From Chrysophaeum taylorii (taxonomy: Eukaryota; Sar; Pelagophyceae; Pelagomonadales; Pelagomonadaceae): a stretch of 64,000 nt of DNA. The notes below the pieces were generated by a model. That model was not told the DNA's origin. It saw only the letters and a program-made list of their open reading frames with translations, and did not search any database. Location of the stretch: positions 1 through 64,000 of the forward strand of contig JAQMWT010000333.1 in the NCBI GenBank assembly GCA_029834535.1. The letters run 5' to 3'. Shown piece after piece: positions 9,963 through 20,488 of this stretch. A program made the translations under genes and the position numbers. Numbering within the stretch: position 1 is the stretch's first letter; the number at the start of each line of letters is the position of its first letter.

Positions 9963-11157
9963 CCTAACTACTAATCGACAGATGTTTGTTTGTCTGTTTG
10001 TTTGTTTGTCCCTCGATTTAGGGTAAGGATCAGGTAGGAGCGAGAGTAAGGATCAGGTAGGCGCGAGAGCCAGACAGTGATCCTCCAAGCCGTCTACGGC
10101 GACCTCGCAGACTATTTCCACGACCCGCGCGGCTCTTTCAGCGCGCCATTCTCACGCCCCGTCGAAACGATGCTGTCGATGCTGACAACGCGCGCATGAC
10201 CGCGGCCTTTTTTTCCCGGAGACGAGGCGTCGGAGTTCTTTTCGGCCGACTAGGTTGGGTCGGAAGCCGACGCCGCGGCGGCTATTCGATGCTGACAACG
10301 CGCGCATGACCGCGGCCTTTTTTTCGCGGAGACGAGGCGTCGGAGTTCTTTTCGGCCGACTAGGTTGGGTCGGAAGACGACGCCTCGCTCTCAAGAGTCG
10401 AGTTTTGAACTCCCTGACAACCAACGGCATGCTGACTTTGATCGCGAGCTTAAAGTCTTCGCAACCTCGACCCGTCGCACGGCCACTGCATCGGTACCAG
10501 ATACATGATCGATCGTGTCGTTGTCACCGAGGCTCCTCCAGCCTGTATCCCGTAGGCCCGCCGACGCCAAACGATCACCAAGAGCCAGGGCCAGACGCCC
10601 CGCGAGGTCGGCGTCCTCTTGGCGAAGCCCGTCTTCTGCCACGTCCAGCTCTACGTGGCTCTCTGTCGATCGGCAACCCGAGAATATCCTCTTCTGAGTC
10701 GACGACTCCACCCTACCCCACACGTGCTGCGCAATACCGATAAGCCCCCTCCCGGCGTCTACACGCGCACTGTAGTGAACTTACTGGGGCCAGATGAACT
10801 TACTGGAACCAGTGACCTTACGGAGGTTAGAGATTGGGACTCGGTGAAATTAGTGACCAGGCAAACTTACTGGGACCAAGTGAACAGGCGACTTACGGGA
10901 CCAAGTGAACTTACTATTTTTTTAGAGTAAACTCAAAGGTTAGCGGCGTGTGCGGATCAAAGCAGCTTAGATTGGCGAGGGTGAGAGGGACGAGTTCAAG
11001 GAGAGGGGTGAGTGGATGTGAGCACGAGTGGGCTTACGCCGAACTTACTGAGGTTGGAGATTGGGACTAGGTGAACTTACTGGGACCAGGTGAACTTACT
11101 GGGGTTAGAGATTGGGACTAGGTGAACTTACTGGCGAACTTACTGGCCTGCACTTGT
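9963..11157 (+). mobile_element. Helitron-derived repeat, unit 3
   Basis: Third unit, from CCTAACTACTAATCGACAG to GCCTGCACTTG at 11147-11157. It is longer than the others because ~90 bp of the helicase remnant is tandemly duplicated (the GATGCTGACAACGCGCGCAT segment occurs near 10177 and again near 10287). Its right end faces gene X. Confidence 0.7.
10080..10740 (+). pseudogene. Helitron helicase C-terminal fragment (unit 3)
   Basis: Same remnant with an internal ~90 bp tandem duplication. The 'DNARMTAAFFSRRRGVGVLF' segment is present, and the C-terminal '[12 protein letters not shown]' block is recognisable near 10640. Frames are scrambled by indels. Confidence 0.65.
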
Positions 11158-11336
11158 ACTGAATTAAGAAGGGCTAACGCTGGGGCTGTTGATGGGGGCT
11201 ATCCGTTTAATAAGTGCGTTGCGAATGAGTGACGTAGGGTAAATGCTGGGGATTGTAATGAATGCGATGAGGGTTTTGCGAAGGTGTTGGAAGAAGGTTT
11301 GTGTTCGAGAGGAGCATTGATGGGGGATGATGGTGG
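11158..11336. other. Short non-coding gap downstream of gene X
   Basis: About 180 bp between the repeat array and the stop codon of gene X. Nothing recognised; it should contain the gene X 3' end. Confidence 0.4.
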
Positions 11337-11778
11337 TTAGGAGATGGCCTGGATGTTGGTTTTTTCGAGGAAGATTCCGGCGTGTTCGAGAAGGGTGCGG
11401 ATGGTGGGCTCTTTTTCGGCTTTGAGGGCCCAGTACGTCTTGTCGGGATTGAAGCCGTGCACCAACGTGTGCGATATGCCTGGGATGGGTGTGGTGTCGT
11501 CATCCTCGGCAACGGAGGCGCGCATCGCTTTTCTGAAAAACCAGGTGTCCCCACTGACGATAAGGGCGACGGGGTCGTCTTTGAGTGTGAGGATGGTGAG
11601 GTCGACGGCGAGTTGGGTAGGAATCGTCTGGACGTCTTCGTGCGTGTCGCCAAGTAGTGAAGCTCGAGGGTGTTGGTGCGGCAGAAGTCGCGGAAGGTGT
11701 TGAGGATGAGATTACGTCGGCGCACACTCGAGACCTCGACTTCGATGGTCTTGCGAAAATTGAACCTTTCGCCGGAGT
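11337..11778 (-). pseudogene. Gene X, 3' part (unknown protein)
   Basis: Reverse-strand coding that ends at a stop at 11337. It begins at the B1 insertion point (11778) with 'RFNFRKTIEVEVSSVRRRN' and 'FRDFCRTNTLELHYL'. After a one-base frameshift near 11655 it reads 'AVDLTILTLKDDPVALIVSG', 'DTWFFRKAMRASVAEDDD' and ends 'LLEHAGIFLEKTNIQAIS'. It joins in frame with the part at 24273-24722 if one copy of a 5 bp target is removed. I do not recognise the family; the mixed alpha/beta composition and even codon use look like a real gene. It could be host DNA or cargo of a neighbouring mobile element. Confidence 0.6.
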
Positions 11779-12091
11779 TGCAGAGAAATCTGCTGTCTCT
11801 TACCCTTATCCGTCCGTTGAGAACGTGATCTCTTCCTTACCCTTCTCCTTCCTTTCTACACAATCAAATAGTCCTCTGATTTGTGCCTACGCTCATCATC
11901 ATGGTCTAGCGCGTCCCGAGGTATGTAACACTATACACTTTACCTTTCTCGTGTAGTTCTAGATGCCGCCTGCCGTGTTCTGAGGATATAGGGAACATAC
12001 CTTTTCATTCCCGAATTAAATACTTCCAGACGTTCATGATGAGACGGGATGGTTTCCCAGGTGACTTACCACTGCTTGCTAATGCTCTGCA
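11779..12091 (+). repeat. 5' LTR of copia B1
   Basis: Starts TGCAGAGAAATC and ends AATGCTCTGCA, giving a terminal inverted TGCAGAG/CTCTGCA. It is nearly identical to 23959-24272 and to both LTRs of B2. Confidence 0.93.
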
Positions 12092-12105
12092 GGTTATGGG
12101 CCCAG
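12092..12105 (+). promoter_or_regulatory. Primer binding site, half-tRNA initiator Met
   Basis: GGTTATGGGCCCAG lies directly after the 5' LTR. It is complementary to the anticodon stem-loop of eukaryotic initiator tRNA-Met (CTGGGCCCATAACC), not to a tRNA 3' end. This is the primer arrangement known for Drosophila copia, where an iMet tRNA fragment primes from inside the molecule. The same 14 bases follow the 5' LTRs of A and B2. Confidence 0.85.
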
Positions 12106-12525
12106 GCGGGTCCCTGAGAAACCATGTGTTAAAACGCGCACGTAACCTATGGGTTTTGAACAGTTACCGCGCCTGTTTAGCCTCGCCACGAAGACACACT
12201 TGTAAATACAACGCCATTAACATTGGGCTGTATATATAATACTATTTTTGCACACGTGATCGTGTAACCTTGTGTGCACCTGTTCATAGCATCGTACTGT
12301 CATGTCAATGTTGATGTGTGTGTAATTGGCTAACCTGTACTCTTGCACGCATGTTATGGAATATTTTGGGTCCGTCCACTCGTACATTCCATGGCAATGC
12401 ACTTAACAAGCTCCTTGAGAGCACCAAAACTAACCAGCTGCCTGAGCGACTACGCTTAGCGACACTACTCTGGACTCACAGCTTGCACAGTCGTCCAATA
12501 GACATATTTCCATCGAAAACGATGA
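12106..12525 (+). other. Leader of copia B1
   Basis: Untranslated region between the primer site and gag. It is conserved in B2 (54222-54638). No ORF or structure is assigned. Confidence 0.7.
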
Positions 12526-13854
12526 GTGTACATAGACACCGATAGACAGACCCCCTTTGAATGTCTAGACAGTGTCAACTGCGTGACTGAACCCACAGGT
12601 TCCCCGTCAACTGCTATGGCAGAACACGCAGCACGAGCCGCACCTAAGGCGATCACAGGTGCGGATATATTGAAGCTCGAAGCTCCTGTAGTTGAGTTTC
12701 TTAACGATGGAAATCGATTTCAGCTTCAGACTCGCAAGGTATCCTTGCAAATCAAACACATTAATCAATTGTTACGGTCCAGTCATGCCGATGCCTTCCT
12801 CGAGTACGACTCGTACGAAGCATATACTCGGCCATGCAAGGACTACGAGATCCTCCGGAGTCAAATTCTCGATCGCGCTTTCCTGGAATGGAAGACCGAT
12901 AGGGCTGCTGATCTCCGTTTAGCTGTTGATGAATTGCCCCCTGAGTATCAGGAATGGCATTTCACCAACGAAGCTTTCCCCCACTTACCTGACGCAGAAG
13001 TAGCTCAGCTAGCTACTGTCTGTTACGACTATGATGGCAAGCCATTACGTCCTGAAATCAATGCTCGTTTCTTAGAAGAGGAACGAATCTTAAATCGCGC
13101 GCACCCGAAGGCACTAGCTTTCGACACCCGTGTTCGTGCCCCTGTTACCATGTTTTCGTTAACTGCTGCTGACTGGCACACTTATCAGAACACGTATGCT
13201 ACATTCTTGCATACTTACTTCAATCTTGAAAGTGTTGGAAAACCGGCACTTGCGGCCTGGCCCGCCATCAATGAGGTATACAACAAAAGTTATTTACCCA
13301 ACAAGGCTCGAGCTATTATGCTCATCGCCTTTAGTCACTACGAGTCTGTTGCGACAACTGATGTATCCTACTTGAAACAGCAATTTAACTCTGTTGTTTA
13401 TAATCCTAACTGGTATGTCCATGTATTTATCGAAGCTGTCCTAGCATTTAGGCAAATCTCTTACCAACTTAACCAGGAAGAGACTGACCTTCAATTCGAC
13501 TTTGGCACTCTTTGTAGAAAAATCTATGAAGAGATACATCGACATTATGCCGATAATACCAGCAACAACCGTTACGATCGTGGTTGGGTAGATTGGTGTT
13601 ATATGTACGAAACCCGATCTTCATCTCGGCCTGTGCCAGAAGCTGAACGATTGTGTCACCCTACCAACCCTATATACATTTTAGAATACGCATTAGACCT
13701 TTACAATGTAGTATCAAATGGGTCGAACAAAAGACGCTTAGAACGCCCTGTTTCTTGGCAACCCTATGTCGAAGGTTTATCATCTCAACCAAAGCCAAAG
13801 TTACTGCTTACAAACCTTTGGACTCATCAGACAAAGTCTGACTCAAACTGCTAA
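12526..13854 (+). pseudogene. Copia B1 Gag, main part
   Basis: 442 codons from an ATG at 12526, shared with B2; a second ATG at 12616 exists here but is ACG in B2, so the upstream start is preferred. Capsid-like helical protein: 'QTRKVSLQIKHI', 'YDSYEAYTRPCKDYEIL', 'WHTYQNTYATFLHTYFNLES' and 'NPNWYVHVFIEAVLAF' align with Gag of element A. There is no CCHC zinc knuckle. The frame is lost near 13820 by indels relative to B2, whose Gag stays open. Confidence 0.85.
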
Positions 13855-13966
13855 CACACTCGCACTCAGCCTTCATAACTTCGTCCCAACCTGGTACATC
13901 TTCCACGTTTAATGCTGACGCCTGCGTAACTCTAATGATGCTCGCCAGCCTTCCTCTCGCAGCGAT

Positions 13967-14260
13967 TTGTCGTATTATCGTCCTGGTGATTCTTACGTCA
14001 CCAAGAAAACTGCCGGACAGTCCCATGACCGTCCAATTTACCCCCGCACTTTTGACAGGTCCTCTCGGTCTAACATGAAATTATTAGATCGAACAAACCA
14101 CACCTTAAACACCCTGCGAGAACAGTGTATTGAACTTGCGAAGCATGTGACAGATAATGATACCACGGCTCAGCTACAACAGAATATCAACAAGTTATTT
14201 GAGACTCTATTACAATCAGCTGACATTCTGCCAACGACATCGACGGAGGACAACAGTAGT
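13967..14260 (+). pseudogene. Copia B1 Gag, C-terminal part
   Basis: Continues Gag after the frameshift region: 'SYYRPGDSYVTKKTAGQSHD' and a helical 'TNHTLNTLREQCIELAKHVT' segment, corresponding to the B2 Gag end. It is cut at 14260 by the Helitron-derived repeat and resumes at 15300. Confidence 0.8.
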
Positions 14261-15299
14261 CTTAACTACTAATCGACAGATGTTTGTCTGTTTGTCTGTT
14301 TGTCTGTTTGTCCCTCGATTTAGGGTAAGGATCAGGTAGGCGCGAGAGTAAGGATCAGGTAGGCGCGAGAGTAAGGATCAGGTAGGCGCGAGAACCAGAC
14401 AGTGATCCTCCAAGCCGTCTACGGCGACCTCGCAGACTATTTCCACGACCCGCGGCGGCTCTTTCAGCGCGCCATTCTCACGCCCCGTCGAAACGATGTT
14501 GTCGATGCTGACAACGCGCGCATGACCGCGGCCTTTTTTTTCCGGGAGACGAGGCGTCGGAGTTCTTTTCGGCTGACTAGGCTGGGTCGGAAGACGACGC
14601 CTCGCTCTTTGCAGTAGAGTTTTCAACTCCCTGACAACCAACGGCATGCTGACTTTGATCGCGAGCTTAATGTCTTCGCAACCTCGACCCTCGCACGGCC
14701 ACTGCAAGGTACCAGTACATGATCGATCGTGTCGTTGTCACCGAGGCTCCTCCAACCTGTATCCTTAGGCCCGCCTACGCCAAACGATCAACAGAGCCAG
14801 CCAGACGCCCCGCGGGTCGGCGTCCTCTTTCCCAGCCCGTCTTCTGCCCGTCCAGCTCTACGTGGCTCTCTGTCGATGGCATCCCCGCGGATATATATAC
14901 TCATCTGGGTTGACGCTCCACCTACCCCCACACGTGCTTCGCAATACCGATAAGCCCCCTCCCGGCGTCTACCGCGCACTATAAGTTACTTACTGGGACC
15001 CACGTGAACTTACTGGGGTTTGAGATTGGGACTAGGTGACTGAGTGACCAGGTAAACTGGACCAGCAGTGAACCTACTGGGGTTTTTAGAGTAAAGGGTT
15101 TTAGAGTAAACTCAAAGGTTGGCGGCGCGTGCGGATCAAAGCAGCTTAGATTGGCGGAGGCGAGAGCGACGAGCTCAAAGGAGTTGGTGTGAGCTAGGTG
15201 AACTTACTGACCAGGTGAACTTATACGAAACTTACTGGGACCAGGTGAACTTACTGGGGTTAGAGATTGGGACTAGGTGAACTTACTGGCCTGCACGTG
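14261..15299 (+). mobile_element. Helitron-derived repeat inserted in B1 Gag
   Basis: 1,039 bp from CTTAACTACTAATCGACAG to GCCTGCACGTG. Comparison with uninterrupted B2 gives the empty site AGTAGTTTACTTCG: the filled site has one T on the left and TTT on the right, so insertion was between T residues with at most one base duplicated. T-T targeting with no real duplication is the habit reported for Helentron/HINE elements. It has the TTTG/TCTG microsatellite and the dead helicase segment. Confidence 0.8.
14402..14900 (+). pseudogene. Helitron helicase C-terminal fragment (copy in B1)
   Basis: Most decayed copy of the remnant. 'LQAVYGDLADYFHDPRRLFQ' and 'RAILTPRRNDVVDADNARM' are clear in one frame; later motifs are shortened by small deletions near 14690-14850. 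Confidence 0.65.
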
Positions 15300-16434
15300 T
15301 TTACTTCGTATAAACGAACAGCTCATGTTTGCAGAAGACATCATTTATGATGTAGACGTTCATCTATCCTCGACCGAAAAGTCGTTAAACTACGTGGAGC
15401 CACAACACCATACTGCTGTTACTGCTCCCACCCCAACGGCAACTCCTCCTACTACAAACACACAGGGTAATCCTTCCAATACTGTGCCTAACCTCTTTGC
15501 CGCTTCCGCCATCTCGGCTTTACCACCAGCGTTATTGTCCTCGCTATCTTCACAGGTCCAATCTGCCCTCAACCTACCATCACAAGCCGAAACCAAAAGG
15601 GATGCCGATCATACTTCGCTATCGTCATTTGACGAAAAGCACGGCATGGCTGATGAGGCTGACGAACCATCACCACCTGTTCAACCGATTTTTATTCCAA
15701 CGAATCTGTTATTGCTGAAGAACTTCTTCACAGCAAGCCTCTCCACTACTTGCCCACATTCGGAAAACGCCTTCCTCACCAACTACCTGAAGGTAAACAG
15801 TGTCCCTCCACATTGTTCTTTTCTATATTTTGACTCTTGTGCTACCATCTCATTGATGTCCACTTGCGATTTTGCAATACCCAATCATATAATTCCATTG
15901 AATTCCAAATACGCGCCGATTGTTATTCAGACGGCTACAGGACAACAACGGGCATCACACATGATGTTAACACGAAACATTGTTGTTCCCCTACCAGATC
16001 ATCCACAAGTTGGCTATGTTGAGATCGACTTCGCTTTATGTCTTCAGCCAGTGCATGACCGACATCTCGCTATCCTGAGCATGCTCGAGTGGAACCAGAC
16101 GAACCTGACCACTGTGTTCAATGATCGAGCTGAGCCAAAGCTCAGCGCTGTCACGAGCCGCATAGACAAAGATGTACGTATACCCATACATTATGTAGCA
16201 GCTAATTTACGTGCTCTCCCTTGTCTCACTTACAACATCGCGCGCGACAAGCAGCTGGAACTTCGCTCTCTCGCATTTCCCCTCAAGCGATACCATGAAA
16301 ACAGGGGTCTACTGGCATACTACAACTACCTACTCCAAAGAGTTTTACCAGATCGCCCGTGGATTCGCCCTTTGGTTCTCAATCTTCGGAAACAGAACAA
16401 ATTTGTTCAGCAAAATACGCAGCCATTGACTTGA
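15300..16434 (+). CDS. Copia B1 Gag end and aspartic protease
   Basis: Resumes Gag with 'RINEQLMFAED', crosses a repeated junction motif at 15370-15393 (T-E-K-S-L-N-Y), then a proline/threonine-rich spacer and the protease. The active-site loop at 15832-15846 reads D-S-C-A-T, with Cys where retroviral-type proteases have Gly (D-[ST]-G-A). The partner strand 'ILSMLEWNQ' (about 16070-16095) corresponds to the usual 'ILG' flap-side motif. Element A has D-T-C-A at the same place, so the Cys is a lineage trait and not a local mutation. Confidence 0.8.
15370..15393 (+). repeat. Junction motif 1 of copia B1 (Gag/protease)
   Basis: First of five 24 bp repeats. It encodes S-T-E-K-S-L-N-Y in the polyprotein frame, with the DNA core TCGTTAAACTA. 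It lies between the Gag C-terminus and the spacer before protease. The same site in B2 is 52383-52406. Confidence 0.85.
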
Positions 16435-18699
16435 CTACTTTCACGCCCAGTGTTTCTCTCACAAGAGTCCAATCTCCGCAAACCCTCTGTCATGTTACTT
16501 TGTTCTGGTTTGTCAACTCCGGCGTTCCTGTCTCAAGCCACTAATGACTTAGGCTTAAATATCAATGTAAAAGTTCTTGTTGAGTCTGATGATACGCTTG
16601 TTCGTATGTTACGCCCCTTTTCCTACTGTATTATTATTTGAATCTCTCCCCGCCTTTATTAACCACCTTCACCTAATCTCACCAGAGGGAAGGCGCACAT
16701 TCTATTGTGATACAATTGAGATCACTCCTCCCTGCACAAACAGGAATTTACTAAAACAGCAAAAGACAGAAGACTCACACAGACTGCTGACGACTCTCTC
16801 TTTTTCGACAGCATGTTGTCGTCATCAAGCTACTCCAGCCCTTGGTACTACGCTGAGATGACGCCTCCACATAAGTACTGTCATCAAGACCACATCACAG
16901 TGCCAACCTTATCCATACTACACCTTGATTACTGTGTCGATGTTGTTGATAGGTTCCCGACCTACCTCTGTGGCGACTACCATCTAGAGAAAGTGGATAT
17001 GCATCGCACGCAGATATTCTACTGGACCAATTAAACTATTGTCGTGGCCCATCCTCCATCCACGCCCCTTCCTAAAGATCGTGGATGATCTACAAGTTAT
17101 TCCCAAGCGCCTTTGGTTACCTAACCACGTATCCAAAGACCCTTACCCTGATCGCCGACTGCGGTTGCGATGGAGGACGGTGCCTCATGAATCCTGAGCC
17201 TTTGCAAGTCATCCGCCCTCACCGGCGTAGGTTTGCACCTATTCGCCTCCCGGTCGGCCGGTTGGCAGCCACGTTCGCAGTGGACTATGGCCAAGACGGA
17301 ATTATCGACGAGTTGTGTCCAGTCCACACGGTGTCCTCCTCGTCGCATGGCGACGAGCTTATGGTCACATCTCCGCCGACCGACCTTTCGGCGCTCCTCG
17401 TCTACAGGCCCGTGATTCCGGACTGGCTCCTGTCGGTCCGGCCTGGCTCCCATGCTCGGGAGAGGTCTGAAGTTAGTTAGTTAGTATCCAAAGACTGGAT
17501 CCGGGCGTTCCCCCATCCTCCATATATCCCCGTGCCTAAAACTTTTGCACCTTACTCTCGCACAGGTTCTGCTCAGCTTACTATGGCTGACCTTGAATCC
17601 CTCTATATGTTACTGCTTCGCCTTCACTCACAACAGGCTCACGAATAACGTACTCACTCTGTTCATCCGAGTGTACTTATCATCAGTTGTGCTTTAAACG
17701 CTCCTCTTGGATGCTGCCATTACCCAATGCAACACATCCTATACACGTCAAGGTTTTTACAATCCTCTATAACTTGTTTGCCAGCTTACACACTAACTCA
17801 CCCACTCCTGTGTCCTATTACATAACCGTTTTCGAAACTAACCAACCGTCACACAGGTTATTACTTACAACCTCATCAACATCACGCAACTCCATCTTCT
17901 TAACTGGTGGCCACCATTCCGACGGCAACCTCACCATATAGAACGCCACCACCAAAAATCCAACTCCCATCAACGCCTTCGGAGGCACGTATACGTTCAC
18001 TGCTTCCGACATCCCCCGCGACCGGGACAGGTCCATATATTTGGAGCCGTTTATGGGTTACTTGTGGATAGTCCAAGCCCTTCCCCAAGTTGGCTCCGCT
18101 ACCACCTATGGCACCGCCATACAAAACCTCGTGTCCAGATGCGCTCTCGTGATGCCTGGCTGCCTTACCTACAAGGCCACCGACAACTCTTTCGATTACA
18201 AGGATTCTCATTTTGCTCTGGAAGATCACCACTTATCTCATAGTCGCTATATAGGGTACCTTCGTGGAAGTGACCGCAAACTCGGCTCTAAAATCCACTC
18301 ATGCTTGCTCCATTGCCACCGTCCGAGGGTATGCCAATATTATTTTACTCGACCCTCGCAACGGAAATTACGCTACCCCACTCGACCGGAGTTGATTCGT
18401 GCTAACAACCACACCAAACAACAGGAATCTTTCCTCTTCTCTCTACGCCATGACCTTTGCTGTGACATGCTCAGCAATGCTCTGCCTGCCGGTACGTACA
18501 GCACTCTGTACAAGCACCTTTCGCTCCTCGTTGCCGATATTAAATCCCTTATGTTGGACCCTACCTTCCAACATACTGCTGCCGTGACGAAGAAATCCTA
18601 TGTATCCAATTTCATGACCATTAATCAAGCTTCCACCACGTGCAGCACAGATACCTTGTCTTTGGCACAGCTTTTATGATGTCTATTTCCAGCAACTGC
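16435..18699 (+). pseudogene. Copia B1 protease-integrase linker region
   Basis: Long degenerate coding region between protease and integrase, interrupted by a retroposon at 17141-17483. Pieces match the open region of element A: 'FWFVNSGVPVSSH' near the start, 'YCVDVVDRFPTYLCGDYHLE' (about 16930), 'YITVFETNQPSHRLLLTTSS' (about 17820), 'HFALEDHHLSHSRYIGYLRG' (about 18220) and 'RHDLCCDMLSNALPAGTYST' (about 18450). It is over 1.9 kb without the insert, much longer than in ordinary copia. Function unknown; it may contain the pre-integrase segment plus lineage-specific domains. Confidence 0.7.
17141..17483 (+). mobile_element. TTAG-tailed retroposon, copy 3
   Basis: Full-length but more diverged copy, from CCTTACCCTGATCGCC to a TTAG tail, flanked by the 12 bp duplication GTATCCAAAGAC (17129-17140 and 17484-17495). 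It interrupts the B1 linker region. B2 lacks this region through a deletion, so the empty site cannot be compared there. Confidence 0.85.
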
Positions 18700-18723
18700 T
18701 TGACCGAAATGTCGTTAAACTAT
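18700..18723 (+). repeat. Junction motif 2 of copia B1 (linker/integrase)
   Basis: Encodes L-T-E-M-S-L-N-Y with the DNA core TCGTTAAACTA. It lies between the linker and the integrase zinc domain. B2 counterpart 51106-51129. Confidence 0.85.
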
Positions 18724-20464
18724 ATATCTTCGTCCTACGAAGATACTCTCGTTACTCGTGATGATGAGGATGCACCGCCTTCCCTTGCCTTAGACACCGA
18801 ACTCAAGTTCGATGTTCGGCGCAAACGGCAGATTCCCGCTCATCCCGTTCCTCGTAAGTCCCTCGCACACGGATCCACCGAATATCTCAATGCCAAAGAA
18901 CGTGCCAATCGCTTTCCACCGGGTGCATCACTGCCCCGACAACGTCGCTGCCAAGGCCCCCAACGTACTTGCTCGCCCTGGATTCTCTGCTTCTGACATA
19001 CCATATCGCGACTTATGCACCGACTGCATCGCACACAACAAGCGCCACCCGCACAAGCATTTCAATGCGACCAAGCCTTCTTTTGAGCAAACTCACAAAG
19101 CCGGCGAAGTCTGGGCGTGCGACGGCGGCTATGTGACCATCCCATCCGAATGGGGAGGCTTCACACATATCATCGTCTTCAGGAACTCATTTCGAAATTT
19201 CTCTTGGTGTACTTTACACGCACCACCAACGCCACGGAGTTCACTCAAGCTCTGGATTTTGTGTATGACTTCTGTCGTACACAACTCAACGTGCACATGC
19301 GCACCCTCTACTCCGATGCCTTCAAGCCCTACTTTAGCCAGCACATTACCTCCCCGTACCGCGTCGATAAGGGCATTCAACTCATTGCCTTCCCGCCGTA
19401 CATGCACCACTTTAACTTTGAAGTTGAGTCTGCCATCGGCTTTCATCGCCTCCGCCTCCTCAACTCGCCTCGTTCGTTCTCTCCTTAATGCTCACTATCG
19501 TGGCGTCAAGATCGTGGAACCCGCTATCATGTTCCCATGGGCAGTGATACACACCGTTCAAAGCTATAAACCTTCTCCCGAACGCCACGCTCGAGCGCAT
19601 TCATCATGCTATTCTGAGTCCGCAACAGCTACTCTACAACCAACTCCGCACTACTCCCCACCTCCTTCAGCTCCTTCTTCGTCCCTACTCCGGCCTCTTC
19701 TCCCTCTTTTGCGCTCTCGCCGACGAATCTGGCTCTATGTCACCGCCGCCCTTGCTTCCTTCTTACAATGACCTTTTTTGCACAAGATGACCTCATTCTT
19801 GTCCCAGGTTTCCAAAAACCTAACACTCGCAAGGCCACTTCTATGAAAACTATCCGAGCCCGGTTACAAGCGTCTACTATTGGTGCTTACAAAGCCGCTG
19901 GTGGCAAGCTCGCCGATTTCCGCTGGGATCTTCGCCACCACTTTCTTACGTTCAAGTCTCCCGCCCTCTCCGCCCTTCATCTCCGTGGTGGTATCCTCTG
20001 GTCTGCTATCTGCTCAGAGGGGAACATGCGTTGTTAGCTCGTCTTCTTCTCCCATTGCGCACTGACTTACTTGCCCGCTACCCGCACGTCGATGGTTACT
20101 TCGCCCACGCCAGTGCGCATCCAGCATCCCAGCTGCAACCTTTTTAACTGCTGATGGTTCACCTACGTGCCCTATTCCTCAGCCCCTTTTATCTGCGTTC
20201 ACTGAACACGCTGCTGCCTTCGGCACTTCTTCCTTACAATATGCACTTACGTACCTGGCGCCGACCAGCTTTATTGATCACAACTCATCCGAGTTTGGCG
20301 CTACTTCTGCATCTCTGGCTGACTTGGAGGAATACCTTCTGGTCTCTACAGAGTTTATCACCCAGGTCTTACGTACCGACCCTACTATCCATATCCAACT
20401 GGAATCTGCCCCTACTACTCCTACTGACGCTGTTTCCGCTTATCCCGAAGTTGCGCACACTGCC
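18724..20464 (+). pseudogene. Copia B1 integrase
   Basis: Integrase spread over several frames. The zinc pair 'CTDC' lies near 19017. The core Asp is in 'CDGGY' (GAC 19121-19123), the second in 'LYSDAFKPY' (about 19315), and the Glu in 'FEVESAIGF' (about 19420-19428). This gives D, D and E in order, but the sequences around D2 and E depart from the usual copia 'DNG' and 'N..E' forms; the same forms occur in A and B2. After the core come frameshifts and a truncated C-terminus. Confidence 0.78.
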
Positions 20465-20488
20465 TCGACCGCAACGTCGCTAAACTAT
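20465..20488 (+). repeat. Junction motif 3 of copia B1 (integrase/RT)
   Basis: Encodes S-T-A-T-S-L-N-Y; the DNA core is TCGCTAAACTA, one base different. It lies 10 codons before the RT entry segment 'DEYKVQEADVSIDEYKLKC'. B2 counterpart 49308-49331. Confidence 0.85.

Noticed and set aside
18700-18723. GTTAAAC in the junction motifs as -1 frameshift sites
   Set aside because: The heptamer is in the right phase, but Gag-protease and RT stay open in the zero frame across motifs 1 and 3, and motif 3 has GCTAAAC. After motif 4 the next ORF is at +1, not -1.
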